Shown here: in pieces, positions 52,817-61,433 of the stretch
How the letters are laid out: each line of letters starts with the position of its first letter
How positions within the stretch are numbered: position 1 is the stretch's first letter
Assembly (NCBI GenBank): GCA_902778165.1
Contig: CACYWQ010000001.1
Span: 248,001-312,000, forward strand
Source: an uncultured Lachnospiraceae bacterium
GTDB lineage: Bacteria > Bacillota > Clostridia > Lachnospirales > Lachnospiraceae
Direction of reading: 5' to 3'
DNA: 64,000 nt
Notes under the pieces: generated by a model
Database searches by the model: none
What the model saw: only the letters and a program-made list of their open reading frames with translations
What the model was told of the DNA's origin: nothing
Program-made: the position numbers and the translations under genes

Positions 52817-53578
52817 ATGAGAATAGTAGGAGTAATCCCTGCAAGATTTAAATCGTCTAGATTTCCTGGGAAACCATTGGCAGATATCTGTGGAAAACCA
52901 ATGATCTGGTGGGTTTATCAGCAGAGTAAAAAAGTTGATGAGTTTGATGCAATATATGTTGCAACTGATGATGAGCGTATATTTGATGTATGTCGAAAAC
53001 TGGATATAGAGGTAATTATGACATCAGATACACATCCTACCGGAACTGACAGAGTAGGTGAAGTGGCAGAGAATGTTCATGCCGATTTGTATGTAAATAT
53101 TCAGGGAGACGAGCCGATGATTGAACCAGAGACAATAAGGGCAGCTATAACTCCGTTTTATTCAAAACCAGATCTAATGGTAACAAATCTAATGACAAAA
53201 ATAACGGATCCTGTTGATTGTGTAAATTATACAATACCTAAAGTAATAACAAATAAAGATAATTTGGCGGTTTATATAACTAGAAGCGTTGCACCCCATC
53301 CTAAGGGCAGGATAGATTTTTCATATTATAAACAGGTATGTGTTTATGGATTCAGGCCGGAAGCGCTTAGTTTTTTTTGCGAGTATGGTAAGAAATATGG
53401 TAAAGCTAAAATAGAGGCTATAGAAGATATAGAAATTTTGAGATTTATAGAGAATGGATATCTTGTTCAATATATTGAAGTAGAGTCTGATACTGTTGCA
53501 GTGGATACACCCAAAGATTTAGAGAAAGTTTGTAAACTTTTAGCAAAAAGGAAGAAAACGATTAATAGAGGTGTTTAA
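52817..53578 (+). CDS. KdsB-like CMP-ulosonic acid synthetase
   Basis: 253 residues. VIPARFKSSRFPGKPLADIC (6-25), YVATDDERIFD, the central NIQGDEPMIEPETIRAA near 94-110 and a late VDTPKDLEKV match 3-deoxy-manno-octulosonate cytidylyltransferase (KdsB), which couples CTP to an eight-carbon 3-deoxy-2-ulosonic acid. KdsB is unexpected in a locus without LPS genes. Its stop is directly followed by the aldolase gene with no gap, so the substrate is likely the aldolase product and not ordinary KDO. Confidence 0.85.
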   Translation: MRIVGVIPARFKSSRFPGKPLADICGKPMIWWVYQQSKKVDEFDAIYVATDDERIFDVCRKLDIEVIMTSDTHPTGTDRVGEVAENVHADLYVNIQGDEPMIEPETIRAAITPFYSKPDLMVTNLMTKITDPVDCVNYTIPKVITNKDNLAVYITRSVAPHPKGRIDFSYYKQVCVYGFRPEALSFFCEYGKKYGKAKIEAIEDIEILRFIENGYLVQYIEVESDTVAVDTPKDLEKVCKLLAKRKKTINRGV

Positions 53579-55156
53579 ATGAAACAAGCTTTTGCGTTGG
53601 ACTGTACGCTTCGTGATGGCGGGTATTGTAATGAATGGAGATTTGGTTTCTCAAACATAAAGAAGATTGTATCGCATTTAATAACTGCTCGAGTTGAAGT
53701 TATAGAATGTGGCTTCCTAACAAATAAAGTTGTTTACGATAAAGACGTATCTATATTTACGGATGTTTCGCAACTTGTAGAAGTCATTCCCAAACATAAT
53801 GATAGTTCTAAATTTGTTCTTATGGTGAATTTCGGAGAGTATGATTTTACGCATCTTCCACCAAAGAAGGATTCTGTTATTGATGGAATTCGCCTCGCAT
53901 TTCACAAAACTAATAGATTAGAAGTTATGGATGCATGCAGATGTATTAAAGACAAAGGATATGATTTATATATTCAGCCTATGGTGTCTATGCTTTATTC
54001 AACAGATGAATTTGAAGAGATGATTTGTATGTTGAGTAAATTCTCGCCTAAAGCTTTATATATTGTAGATAGTTTTGGCATGATGCATAAGGAAGATGTG
54101 CTGCGATACTTTCGAATTCTTGAAAGACTTCTTCCCTCAAACGTAATAATTGGATTTCATTCACATAATAATCTTCAACTTGCATACTCGAATGCAATTA
54201 TTTTATTGGAGTGTAATGGAGAGCATTCTCTTGTGATAGACTGTTCTATATATGGAATGGGAAGGGGTGCAGGAAATCTAAATTCAGAGTTGTTTTTATC
54301 AGAGTTGAATGCATATTATGGTAAGAAATACGAGATAAAACCTCTTTTAACAATAATGGATGAAGTGATAAGCAGGTTTTATGAAGAGTCTCCATGGGGA
54401 TATTCTTTGCCAAATTATTTGTCTGCCAAGCATATGATTCATCCAAATTACGCAAATTATTTGAATTCAAAAAGGACACTAACTGTAGAGAATATAGATG
54501 AAATCTTTTCAATGATTGGTTCGGAAGAAGGAAGCGAATATAATGAGGACTTTATAAGTGATTTATATGTAAAATATATGTCAACTGGTGTATCTAGAAA
54601 CGAACATTTATTTGAAATAAAGAAAGAATCAGAAAATAGGACAGTATTACTTATTGCTCCAGGGAAAAGCGCGATTGATGAGAAAAACTTAGTTGAAAAC
54701 TTCGTAAAAGAGAATAATCCGATTGTTATTAGTATTAATCACGAGTATCCGATAATTGCTTCTGACTATATTTTTGTTAGTAATATCCGAAGATTCAAAA
54801 ATATAGAGAGGAAGCTTTATTGCAAAACAATATCCACCTCAAATATAAAATCTTTAGAGACATATGCAAGCGTTGATTATTTTAAATTATTGAATCCGAT
54901 TGATTGTGTAAGAGATAATGCTGGACTAATGGCTATTAGATTTGTTCTGGAAGAATTGAATGCAAAAGAAGTTTTCATCGCAGGTATGGATGGGTATTCC
55001 CCATATATATATTCAAACTTCGAGACACGTGAGATGGCATTTGTGACATCAGCGGATAGACTAAATGAGATGAATGTGGGGCTTAAAAAAGCTATCGATT
55101 TGTTTTCAGAGATGATTGACATTCATTTTATTACAACTTCTTTGTTGGATAAGTAA
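53579..55156 (+). CDS. HMGL-type pyruvate aldolase fused to GT42/DUF115-like domain
   Basis: 525 residues. Residues 1-290 are a DRE-TIM barrel aldolase like 4-hydroxy-2-oxovalerate aldolase (DmpG): LDCTLRDGGYCNEW at 7-20 with the metal-binding Asp, and IIGFHSHNNLQLA near 189-201 with the two metal-binding histidines. Such enzymes join pyruvate to an aldehyde to make 3-deoxy-2-keto acids. Residues 355-525 resemble a DUF115/GT42 fold: TVLLIAPGKSAIDEKNLVEN, then AGLMAIRFVLEELNAKEVFI with AGMDGY. Proposed: make the acid here, activate it with the KdsB-like enzyme, and perhaps transfer it with the C-terminal domain. Products are inference. Confidence 0.72.
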   Translation: MKQAFALDCTLRDGGYCNEWRFGFSNIKKIVSHLITARVEVIECGFLTNKVVYDKDVSIFTDVSQLVEVIPKHNDSSKFVLMVNFGEYDFTHLPPKKDSVIDGIRLAFHKTNRLEVMDACRCIKDKGYDLYIQPMVSMLYSTDEFEEMICMLSKFSPKALYIVDSFGMMHKEDVLRYFRILERLLPSNVIIGFHSHNNLQLAYSNAIILLECNGEHSLVIDCSIYGMGRGAGNLNSELFLSELNAYYGKKYEIKPLLTIMDEVISRFYEESPWGYSLPNYLSAKHMIHPNYANYLNSKRTLTVENIDEIFSMIGSEEGSEYNEDFISDLYVKYMSTGVSRNEHLFEIKKESENRTVLLIAPGKSAIDEKNLVENFVKENNPIVISINHEYPIIASDYIFVSNIRRFKNIERKLYCKTISTSNIKSLETYASVDYFKLLNPIDCVRDNAGLMAIRFVLEELNAKEVFIAGMDGYSPYIYSNFETREMAFVTSADRLNEMNVGLKKAIDLFSEMIDIHFITTSLLDK

Positions 55157-55231
55157 TGGTTTGCAGATGACAACTATTAGAGAATAAAGGCGGCGTATAT
55201 TCGCTTATATTTGAAGAATAGAGAGTAATAC

Positions 55232-56308
55232 ATGATAGTTCATCTTTTTCCTAAATCTCAGTTTACGGAGGAATTTATAGATTATATAAATACCCATTTT
55301 GACAGAAATGAGCATATATTTGTTTTATATACAAATGTTCCATTTCAGGTAAACTCTAGGGTTTATGATTATTGCAATGTATTTGATTATGATTATATGA
55401 CTGTTTTTTTGCTTAACAACTTGTTAACTAAAGCTGACAGAATTATACTTCATAATTTTGGGATTAAAATGCGTGAACTGTTTTTACTTTTTATGCGTAA
55501 ATCAATCTGCAATAAGATTATTTGGCTAATATGGGGCTCGGATATATATTGTCATAGAGTAAAGAACAAAGGAGTAAGACAGAATCTTGTCGAGACTATG
55601 CGTGGATGTATAATGAGAAGATTCCCGGTTGTGGCATCTTTAACGGATGGAGATTATGAATTAGCTAAATCATGGTATGGTTGCAGAGGTACAAATATCA
55701 GACTTGATTATTGTGAGGAACATACGACAGAATTGATGAAGAATTATAGTTCGCAATTTTTTGCGGATGATGGATACATACATATTTTGGTTGGTAATTC
55801 TGCAACAGAGACTAACCAGCATGAAGAGATATTTAGAATGCTTGCTAAATATGATACCAGTCGGATGAGAATTTACTCTCCATTGTCATATGGGAACAAA
55901 GAATATGGCAATAAGATAATAAGACTTGGGTATAAATTATTTGGAGATAGGTTTAATCCAATAACAGAATATATGACGAGAGAGGAGTATTACAAATTTC
56001 TGTCACAGATTGACATCGGGATTTTTAATAATAACAGGCAACAGGGAATGGGCAATATAGTCGCGCTATTATATTATGGAAAAAAAGTATATATGCGTAG
56101 CGATACAACGATGTGGAGCGAATGGAGAGATAAGAAAAAGTACTCTATAAATGACGTTGATAAGATAGGAAATGAATCATATGAGGATTTCATTTCATAT
56201 GATACAATTAACGCAGATAATAATAAGAGATTGATTGAGGTTTATCTTGATCCAGAAGAAAGAAAAAAGGAGTGGGAGTGGGCTTTTTCTATGCCTTTGG
56301 ATAGATAA
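55232..56308 (+). CDS. WecF-like Fuc4NAc transferase (GT56)
   Basis: 358 residues. ILVGNSATETNQHEEIFRML near 186-205 and DIGIFNNNRQQGMGNIVALL near 262-281 are the hallmark motifs of the TDP-Fuc4NAc:lipid II transferase (WecF, GT56) family from enterobacterial common antigen. The same fold appears in other surface glycan loci. It would add a 4-amino-4,6-dideoxyhexose, consistent with VioA/FdtB-type aminotransferases in this window. It is followed within 2 bp by the second WbqC copy. Confidence 0.82.
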   Translation: MIVHLFPKSQFTEEFIDYINTHFDRNEHIFVLYTNVPFQVNSRVYDYCNVFDYDYMTVFLLNNLLTKADRIILHNFGIKMRELFLLFMRKSICNKIIWLIWGSDIYCHRVKNKGVRQNLVETMRGCIMRRFPVVASLTDGDYELAKSWYGCRGTNIRLDYCEEHTTELMKNYSSQFFADDGYIHILVGNSATETNQHEEIFRMLAKYDTSRMRIYSPLSYGNKEYGNKIIRLGYKLFGDRFNPITEYMTREEYYKFLSQIDIGIFNNNRQQGMGNIVALLYYGKKVYMRSDTTMWSEWRDKKKYSINDVDKIGNESYEDFISYDTINADNNKRLIEVYLDPEERKKEWEWAFSMPLDR

Positions 56309-56310
56309 AT

Positions 56311-57006
56311 ATGAAGATAGGAATAATGCAGCCGTATTTCTTTCCGTATCTTGGATATTGGCAGTTGATTGCTGCAGTGGATAAATATGTTGTATATGAC
56401 GATGTTACATACATTAAAGGCGGATGGATTAACAGGAATAATATCTTGTTAAATGGCAATATACATTTGTTAACCATACAACTTGATAAGTCGTCTTCTA
56501 ATCGAATGATTAATGAGATTAATGTAAGAAATGATTCGGTTGAGAAGAAGAAGATTATGAGGACCTTGGAATATGCATATTCAAAAGCTCCGTTTTATGA
56601 AATTATTTCCGACATGATTGGGGGAATAATCATGCAGGATACTACGATTTCTCTAATGAACTACAATGCGGTATTGCGTATATGCGATTATCTACATATA
56701 GATACGGACATTATTCTATCGTCACAGATTGATAAAGACGAATCTAAACATGCAGATGACAGAGTAATAGATATAGTTACTAGATTAGATGGTACAGTGT
56801 ATATTAATGCGATAGGCGGACAGGAGTTATATAATAGAGATAAGTTTGCTGATAAAGGTATTAAACTTAGTTTTTTGTCAAAAAATGAGATAATCTATAA
56901 TCAGTATAGGCAACCATTTATAGATAATTTATCAATAATCGATGTTTTGATGTTTAACAGTGTAGAGGATACAAGAGAACTTCTGGAAGAATACAAACTT
57001 GTATAA
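56311..57006 (+). CDS. WbqC family protein (copy 2)
   Basis: 231 residues, same length and start (MKIGIMQPYFFPYLGYWQL) as the copy at 14.7 kb and aligned with it without gaps; differences are scattered, at roughly a quarter of positions by eye. Both genes keep the C-terminal PFIDNLSIIDVLMFN. Here it follows a WecF-like transferase, while copy 1 follows an FkbM methyltransferase, suggesting both blocks make the same or a very similar acylated amino sugar. Confidence 0.85.
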   Translation: MKIGIMQPYFFPYLGYWQLIAAVDKYVVYDDVTYIKGGWINRNNILLNGNIHLLTIQLDKSSSNRMINEINVRNDSVEKKKIMRTLEYAYSKAPFYEIISDMIGGIIMQDTTISLMNYNAVLRICDYLHIDTDIILSSQIDKDESKHADDRVIDIVTRLDGTVYINAIGGQELYNRDKFADKGIKLSFLSKNEIIYNQYRQPFIDNLSIIDVLMFNSVEDTRELLEEYKLV

Positions 57007-57542
57007 AATGTGTGAGTAAATTGGCAATATTTGGTATAACTATATTAATACTTGGATTCTCGGAATAACATGATGGGGTTAGTAATGTCGTGTAAGTATC
57101 ATACATCTCAGCCTTTGTGGTAAGTTTAAATGTGCAATCCATGGTTTTAATCCCCGAAGAATTCAAGGACATAACATTGTCCTTATCGATATATACACGC
57201 ATTAGAACCTGACGTCGATAACAGGGACAGATTGACTTGTTATATTATGAATGAATATCTGGAGAATGTTATTGTATCACTCCTTGTCGCGTGGAATACA
57301 AAGAGCACACTACGCTTTGATTCTATAAGTACACTAGGTCCGGCGTTGGATTATATATTCCTGGCGGTACAAGTATAGAGGTGAGCGAGTGGATAAAATG
57401 TATGATTAATTATTGCTCCCTACATTGATAAATATTATTTACTTCCACGGAGTTAAAGAAGAGTAACTTGTAAACGATTTAACACATACCTCTATATATA
57501 GAGATTATGATAAACTTGTAGGAAAAAGAATAGAGAGAGACA
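57007..57542. other. 536-bp spacer with short frames, likely decayed DNA
   Basis: No long open frame on the + strand; the longest is 43 codons at 57247-57378. On the - strand an 82-codon frame (57202 down to 56954) reads MRVYIDKDNVMSLNSSG at its start, looks protein-like in composition and overlaps the end of the WbqC gene, so it may be the start of an inactivated reverse gene. No insertion-sequence ends were seen. A perfect 14-bp palindrome lies near the right end. Confidence 0.45.
57490..57503. repeat. 14-bp perfect palindrome
   Basis: CTCTATATATAGAG is self-complementary and ends 39 bp before the ATG at 57543. It could be an operator for the next gene or a chance AT palindrome. No -35/-10 pair with good spacing was found beside it. 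Confidence 0.3.
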
Positions 57543-59354
57543 ATGTATCTGGTTTTATCCCATTATGATCAAGAATACATAAATAGAAAAGAGGAACTGG
57601 TTATGTTGAACAGGGCCTCCATTTTGTTTGAAAAGAAGCAGGAGCTTATTTCAAATGGGGTTATAATTTTTCGGAATCCTGATATTGTTTTTTCAAAGGA
57701 AGAAGCTTATAAAAGAGCAGATTGGGCTATGGACTTATTTCGAAGAATAATGAAATCCCTGACATTAACGATGAATGATTTTCATAATGTAAATCATAAT
57801 CAGAAGTTTTGGTCTATTGCTTTTGGTAGAAGGGTTTGGGAAGTTATTTGCAATTATTTAATACATTATTTGGAAATCAAAAGAGTGTGCAAAGATTACT
57901 CTGAAATCTGTACTACAATTCTTGATTCTGACAATTCAAGTTTCGTAAATTGTGAATATTCGGACTATAATAGAATCCTTTTGGATTATCATATACCGAG
58001 CGTTTTAGTAATCGAGTTGGGTATGGGAATAAAATATTCAAAATCAGAGTTAAGAATTGAGGGTTCAGATGATTCAATCCCCAAGTTTTTTTACGTGAAT
58101 TCATTGATAAGAAAAATGATGGGGTATTTTTTTCAAAAAATATTCTACGCAGGAAATAACACAAGAATAATATTGGACACCCCATATATTTCTAACATGA
58201 AAAAACTGACTCTAACTAGTGGTTTTAGAATAAAGGAAACAACAAAGATATTTCGCGATTTGTATAAAATTTATGGTCATATTGTTGATAAAAAGGGGGT
58301 TGGCGTAAATAATGAATTACAATTGTGTGGATTTGAACCAAAGAACGAATTAGAGGCCATAATTGCTAAATATATTTTTTGTTATATACCAGATTGCTTT
58401 GTTAGTGAATATAATAACATAGAAGAGGATATATTTAGATTGTTTTATAAATGTAATGCTAAGGTTGTTGGATCTGCAAATAGTTTTTGGTATAACGACG
58501 TTTTTAATCTTTGGGCTGCGCATATGAGTGAGAGAGGAGCTAGAGTCATTGCAATGGAGCATGGCGCGCCGGGATTCTCAGATTTACTTTCGGATTTTGA
58601 ATGTGAAGTATATGACTGGTTTCTGATATGGGGGAATAATGTCGATTATACAAGATATAAGAATTGTATTCCGGGAATGTGTATAAAACAAATGGATAAT
58701 GATAATGGAGAAATTTTGGAAAAAAAACCAGATAGAGTTTTGTATATAGAAGATATTGGAGTAGCAAATAACCATTTTATCTCTAGGCAGGAACATATTA
58801 ATGTAGAAGAGAGAATAAGAAACAGACATATTTTATATGATGTTTTTGGGAAAGACTTAAAATGTGAACTTTCAATTAGAATGCTAAATGATGAAGAGAT
58901 AGTATCGCATAGATATACCCAAGAGTATATAAAAGAATATAATAATATAGAATGCCATACTATGTTGGATATTTCGTATTCTGACGATATAAAGGCATCT
59001 GATATATGCATTACGGATTCTATTCAGACAGTATGGGCAGAATTGTTGGCTATAGATAAGCCAACGATTCTACTGGTAGATATTGGGGGAGATATTTTGA
59101 TAGATGATGCTTATGACTTGATATTTAGAATGAAGAACAAGGGATTGGTTTTCTTCGCTGGAGATGAATGCGCGTATTACATAGAGTCAATAAACAATAT
59201 AAGAGAATGGTGGCTTGCACCACAGAGGCATAGTCTGGTAGAGGAGTTTTGTTATAAATACTCATATCTTCCTAATAAAAGAGTAAGATATAGAGAACTA
59301 ATGCATAGGCTGTTTGCAGCTGAGAAAGACCCGATTTTAAATGTGAGGATATAG
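57543..59354 (+). CDS. LIC12162-family surface carbohydrate transferase-like protein
   Basis: 603 residues. HNQKFWSIAFGRRVWEVICN near 89-108, VVGSANSFWYNDVFNLWAA near 310-328 and VIAMEHGAPGF near 336-346, followed by WFLIWGNNVDYTRYK and a C-terminal KASDICITDSIQTVWAELLA, match the LIC12162 family (TIGR04331) first named from Leptospira. The histidine in EHGAPGF is in the position of the QHGG motif of GT-B phosphotransferase-like enzymes. Reaction unknown. Confidence 0.6.
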   Translation: MYLVLSHYDQEYINRKEELVMLNRASILFEKKQELISNGVIIFRNPDIVFSKEEAYKRADWAMDLFRRIMKSLTLTMNDFHNVNHNQKFWSIAFGRRVWEVICNYLIHYLEIKRVCKDYSEICTTILDSDNSSFVNCEYSDYNRILLDYHIPSVLVIELGMGIKYSKSELRIEGSDDSIPKFFYVNSLIRKMMGYFFQKIFYAGNNTRIILDTPYISNMKKLTLTSGFRIKETTKIFRDLYKIYGHIVDKKGVGVNNELQLCGFEPKNELEAIIAKYIFCYIPDCFVSEYNNIEEDIFRLFYKCNAKVVGSANSFWYNDVFNLWAAHMSERGARVIAMEHGAPGFSDLLSDFECEVYDWFLIWGNNVDYTRYKNCIPGMCIKQMDNDNGEILEKKPDRVLYIEDIGVANNHFISRQEHINVEERIRNRHILYDVFGKDLKCELSIRMLNDEEIVSHRYTQEYIKEYNNIECHTMLDISYSDDIKASDICITDSIQTVWAELLAIDKPTILLVDIGGDILIDDAYDLIFRMKNKGLVFFAGDECAYYIESINNIREWWLAPQRHSLVEEFCYKYSYLPNKRVRYRELMHRLFAAEKDPILNVRI

Positions 59355-59360
59355 TTATAC

Positions 59361-60326
59361 ATGAGTTCTATAAATAAATATGAATTAATCAAAGTAGATG
59401 AAACAGATCAGTTATGGGAGGAGTTGTCGGCTTGTTCTATAAACTATACTCCGTTTATGCGTGAAGATTATCTTAATTGCGTTGGATATGAGGGCGTAAG
59501 ATACATTGTGATTAAGACAAATCGACCACTAATGGGTATATGTTTAGCAAGGAATATCAAGACAGGCTTAATTGACTCGGAAGCACCGTTTGCGCCATAC
59601 CAAGGTTTTCTGTATTCTGAGAACACAGGATATAATGCGTATAATAGTAATTTAATCGCAACAGAGTATTTGCTGGATTACTTGTATAAAAGCGAAGGAT
59701 TCAAACAAATTGAGTTCTCGAATTATTATAATGTTAAGGATTTTCGCGCAGTGCAGTGGCATCATTATCATGAAAGAGAAAAAGGGACATATGATATTCG
59801 ATTGAGTTATACGGGTATTCTAAAGCTTTCCAGTTTTAGTCGTGATAAAATGAGCAAAGGAAGAAAGCTAGATTTGCGGTATAGTACTGATCGGTATGGT
59901 ATACAATGTAATTATTCAGATAATATTCAAGATTTTTTAAGATTATATATGGATACTTTTATGCGCGAAAACATATGTCTTAGCGATGAAACTGTTGGCA
60001 TGGTACGTTCTATTATAGATATGGCGATGGTTAATGATTATGGCAAGATGCTTGTTGCATATAACACTGAAGGGGAGGCTATAAATGCCACGTTTGTTTT
60101 GACTGACAAGAGAAGAGCATATTATATATTTGGAGCCAATGATCCAGTATACAGAAAATGTGGGGGAGCGACATTGTTGCTTGTAAATCAGATGGAGATG
60201 TATAGAGATGAGACTGAACTGGAATATTTTGATTTTATAGGGATAAATAGTCCGCAAAGAGGAGATTTCAAACTCAGTTTTGGTGCGGATATTGTGCCAT
60301 ATTTTATATGTGGTATAAAATACTAG
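59361..60326 (+). CDS. FemAB/GNAT-like acyltransferase
   Basis: 321 residues. The C-terminal half has RRAYYIFGANDPVYRKCGGA and LLVNQMEM, then EYFDFIGINSPQRGDFKLSFG, matching the FemAB/BioF2-like double-GNAT fold that transfers amino acids from tRNA or acyl groups from acyl-CoA. Here the likely job is N-acylation of an amino sugar, as is common for this type in surface-glycan loci. It starts 6 bp after the LIC12162-type gene; GAGG lies 12 bp upstream. Confidence 0.72.
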   Translation: MSSINKYELIKVDETDQLWEELSACSINYTPFMREDYLNCVGYEGVRYIVIKTNRPLMGICLARNIKTGLIDSEAPFAPYQGFLYSENTGYNAYNSNLIATEYLLDYLYKSEGFKQIEFSNYYNVKDFRAVQWHHYHEREKGTYDIRLSYTGILKLSSFSRDKMSKGRKLDLRYSTDRYGIQCNYSDNIQDFLRLYMDTFMRENICLSDETVGMVRSIIDMAMVNDYGKMLVAYNTEGEAINATFVLTDKRRAYYIFGANDPVYRKCGGATLLLVNQMEMYRDETELEYFDFIGINSPQRGDFKLSFGADIVPYFICGIKY

Positions 60327-60342
60327 TACTTAAGCAAAGGAT

Positions 60343-60371
60343 TTGCAATAAGGATTATAGTGCAGTGTAAT
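60343..60371 (+). promoter_or_regulatory. probable promoter for the terminal aminosugar module
   Basis: TTGCAA at 60343-60348, 17-bp spacer and TGTAAT at 60366-60371, four and five matches to the consensus hexamers. It lies in the 135-bp gap before the Gfo/Idh-type gene, leaving a leader of about 85 bases. Confidence 0.4.
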
Positions 60372-60461
60372 TGTGCGTAAAAGCTGTCTCCGTAGCATTA
60401 TTACATATACAACAAATTAGGAAGCGAAGTAAGTGATTAGAAAGAGTACAGGAATCAAAAG

Positions 60462-61433
60462 GTGAAGAAAGTATTAATTATCGGTGCCGGAAATATTGCA
60501 TCTGGATATGATCAACCCAATTCTGAGTGGATTTTAACTCATGCGCATGCTATAAAATGCAATAATATGTTTAGTCTTGTTGGATTTTATGATGTAGATC
60601 GAGTAAAGGCGGAAGATGCAGCAAAAAAGTGGAACACCATTGCTATAGATGATTTAGAAATGATAAAAGACTCTGTTGATGTGGTGTGCTGTGCAGTCCC
60701 AGACAATCTCCATTATGACGTTATGAAGGAATTGTATAATTGGAACAATCTTCAGGTAATTATATGTGAGAAACCTATAACAAACAAACTTTGTTCAGCA
60801 AGGGAATTGTCGAATCTATATTTAGAGAGTGACAAAGAAGTTATTGTAAATTATTCAAGAAGATATATAGATGAGTTTATAGAGGTTAAGGAGTGGATAG
60901 TCAACAAAGCGGGGAAATTGACGGTTGGGACTTGCTTGTATGGAAAAGGCATTATTCACAATTGCTCTCATATGATTAATCTTCTCCACTTTCTGTTTGG
61001 GAGAATAGAGATTGACTATATCGGGAGACATTTTTATGATTATAATGAAGATGATCCAAGTGTTGACTTTTCAGTAAAGGCAAAAGAAGGAAAGATATAC
61101 TTTCATCCCATTCCATGTAATAATGTTACTGTGTTTGAATTTGACTTATGTTTCGAGAAAGTAAGAATAAAATATGATGATACGGATGGTTATATAAAGT
61201 ATTATGTGGTGGAAGAATCGGATGAGGGAGAATTGAATTATTGCTTGCGAAAAACGGTCAGCATAAACAGAAGCAATGCTTTAGTAAATTTATATACAAA
61301 TGTATATAATGTGCTAGAAAAGAAAGAAAAACCTAAAGCCAATATGGAAGACGCGGTAGAGGCATTACAAGTTTGTTATCAAATAAAAGAAAGAGTATTA
61401 ACGGAGAAAAAAAATGGCAGTTTTAGCGATTAA
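60462..61433 (+). CDS. Gfo/Idh/MocA-type sugar oxidoreductase
   Basis: 323 residues, GTG start with AAAAGG just before it. The NAD(P)-binding motif VLIIGAGNIASGYDQ is at 4-18, CCAVPDNLHYDVM near 76-88 and the substrate motif CEKPITN at 102-108 with the catalytic Lys104. The family oxidises or reduces ketosugar nucleotides, often giving a 3-keto product for the aminotransferase that follows. It overlaps the next (DegT) gene by 20 bp, which supports that pairing. Confidence 0.87.
   Translation: MKKVLIIGAGNIASGYDQPNSEWILTHAHAIKCNNMFSLVGFYDVDRVKAEDAAKKWNTIAIDDLEMIKDSVDVVCCAVPDNLHYDVMKELYNWNNLQVIICEKPITNKLCSARELSNLYLESDKEVIVNYSRRYIDEFIEVKEWIVNKAGKLTVGTCLYGKGIIHNCSHMINLLHFLFGRIEIDYIGRHFYDYNEDDPSVDFSVKAKEGKIYFHPIPCNNVTVFEFDLCFEKVRIKYDDTDGYIKYYVVEESDEGELNYCLRKTVSINRSNALVNLYTNVYNVLEKKEKPKANMEDAVEALQVCYQIKERVLTEKKNGSFSD

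Noticed and set aside
52817-53578. Taking the KdsB-like gene as proof of a Gram-negative LPS producer
   Set aside because: No kdsA, lipid A or heptose genes are present, and YfhO-, TupA- and TagF-like genes point to a Gram-positive-type envelope. The pairing with an aldolase explains the gene better.
59007-59354. Idea that the end of the 57.5-kb protein is a separate gene
   Set aside because: The reading frame is continuous, with no internal ribosome site, and the length fits the family.
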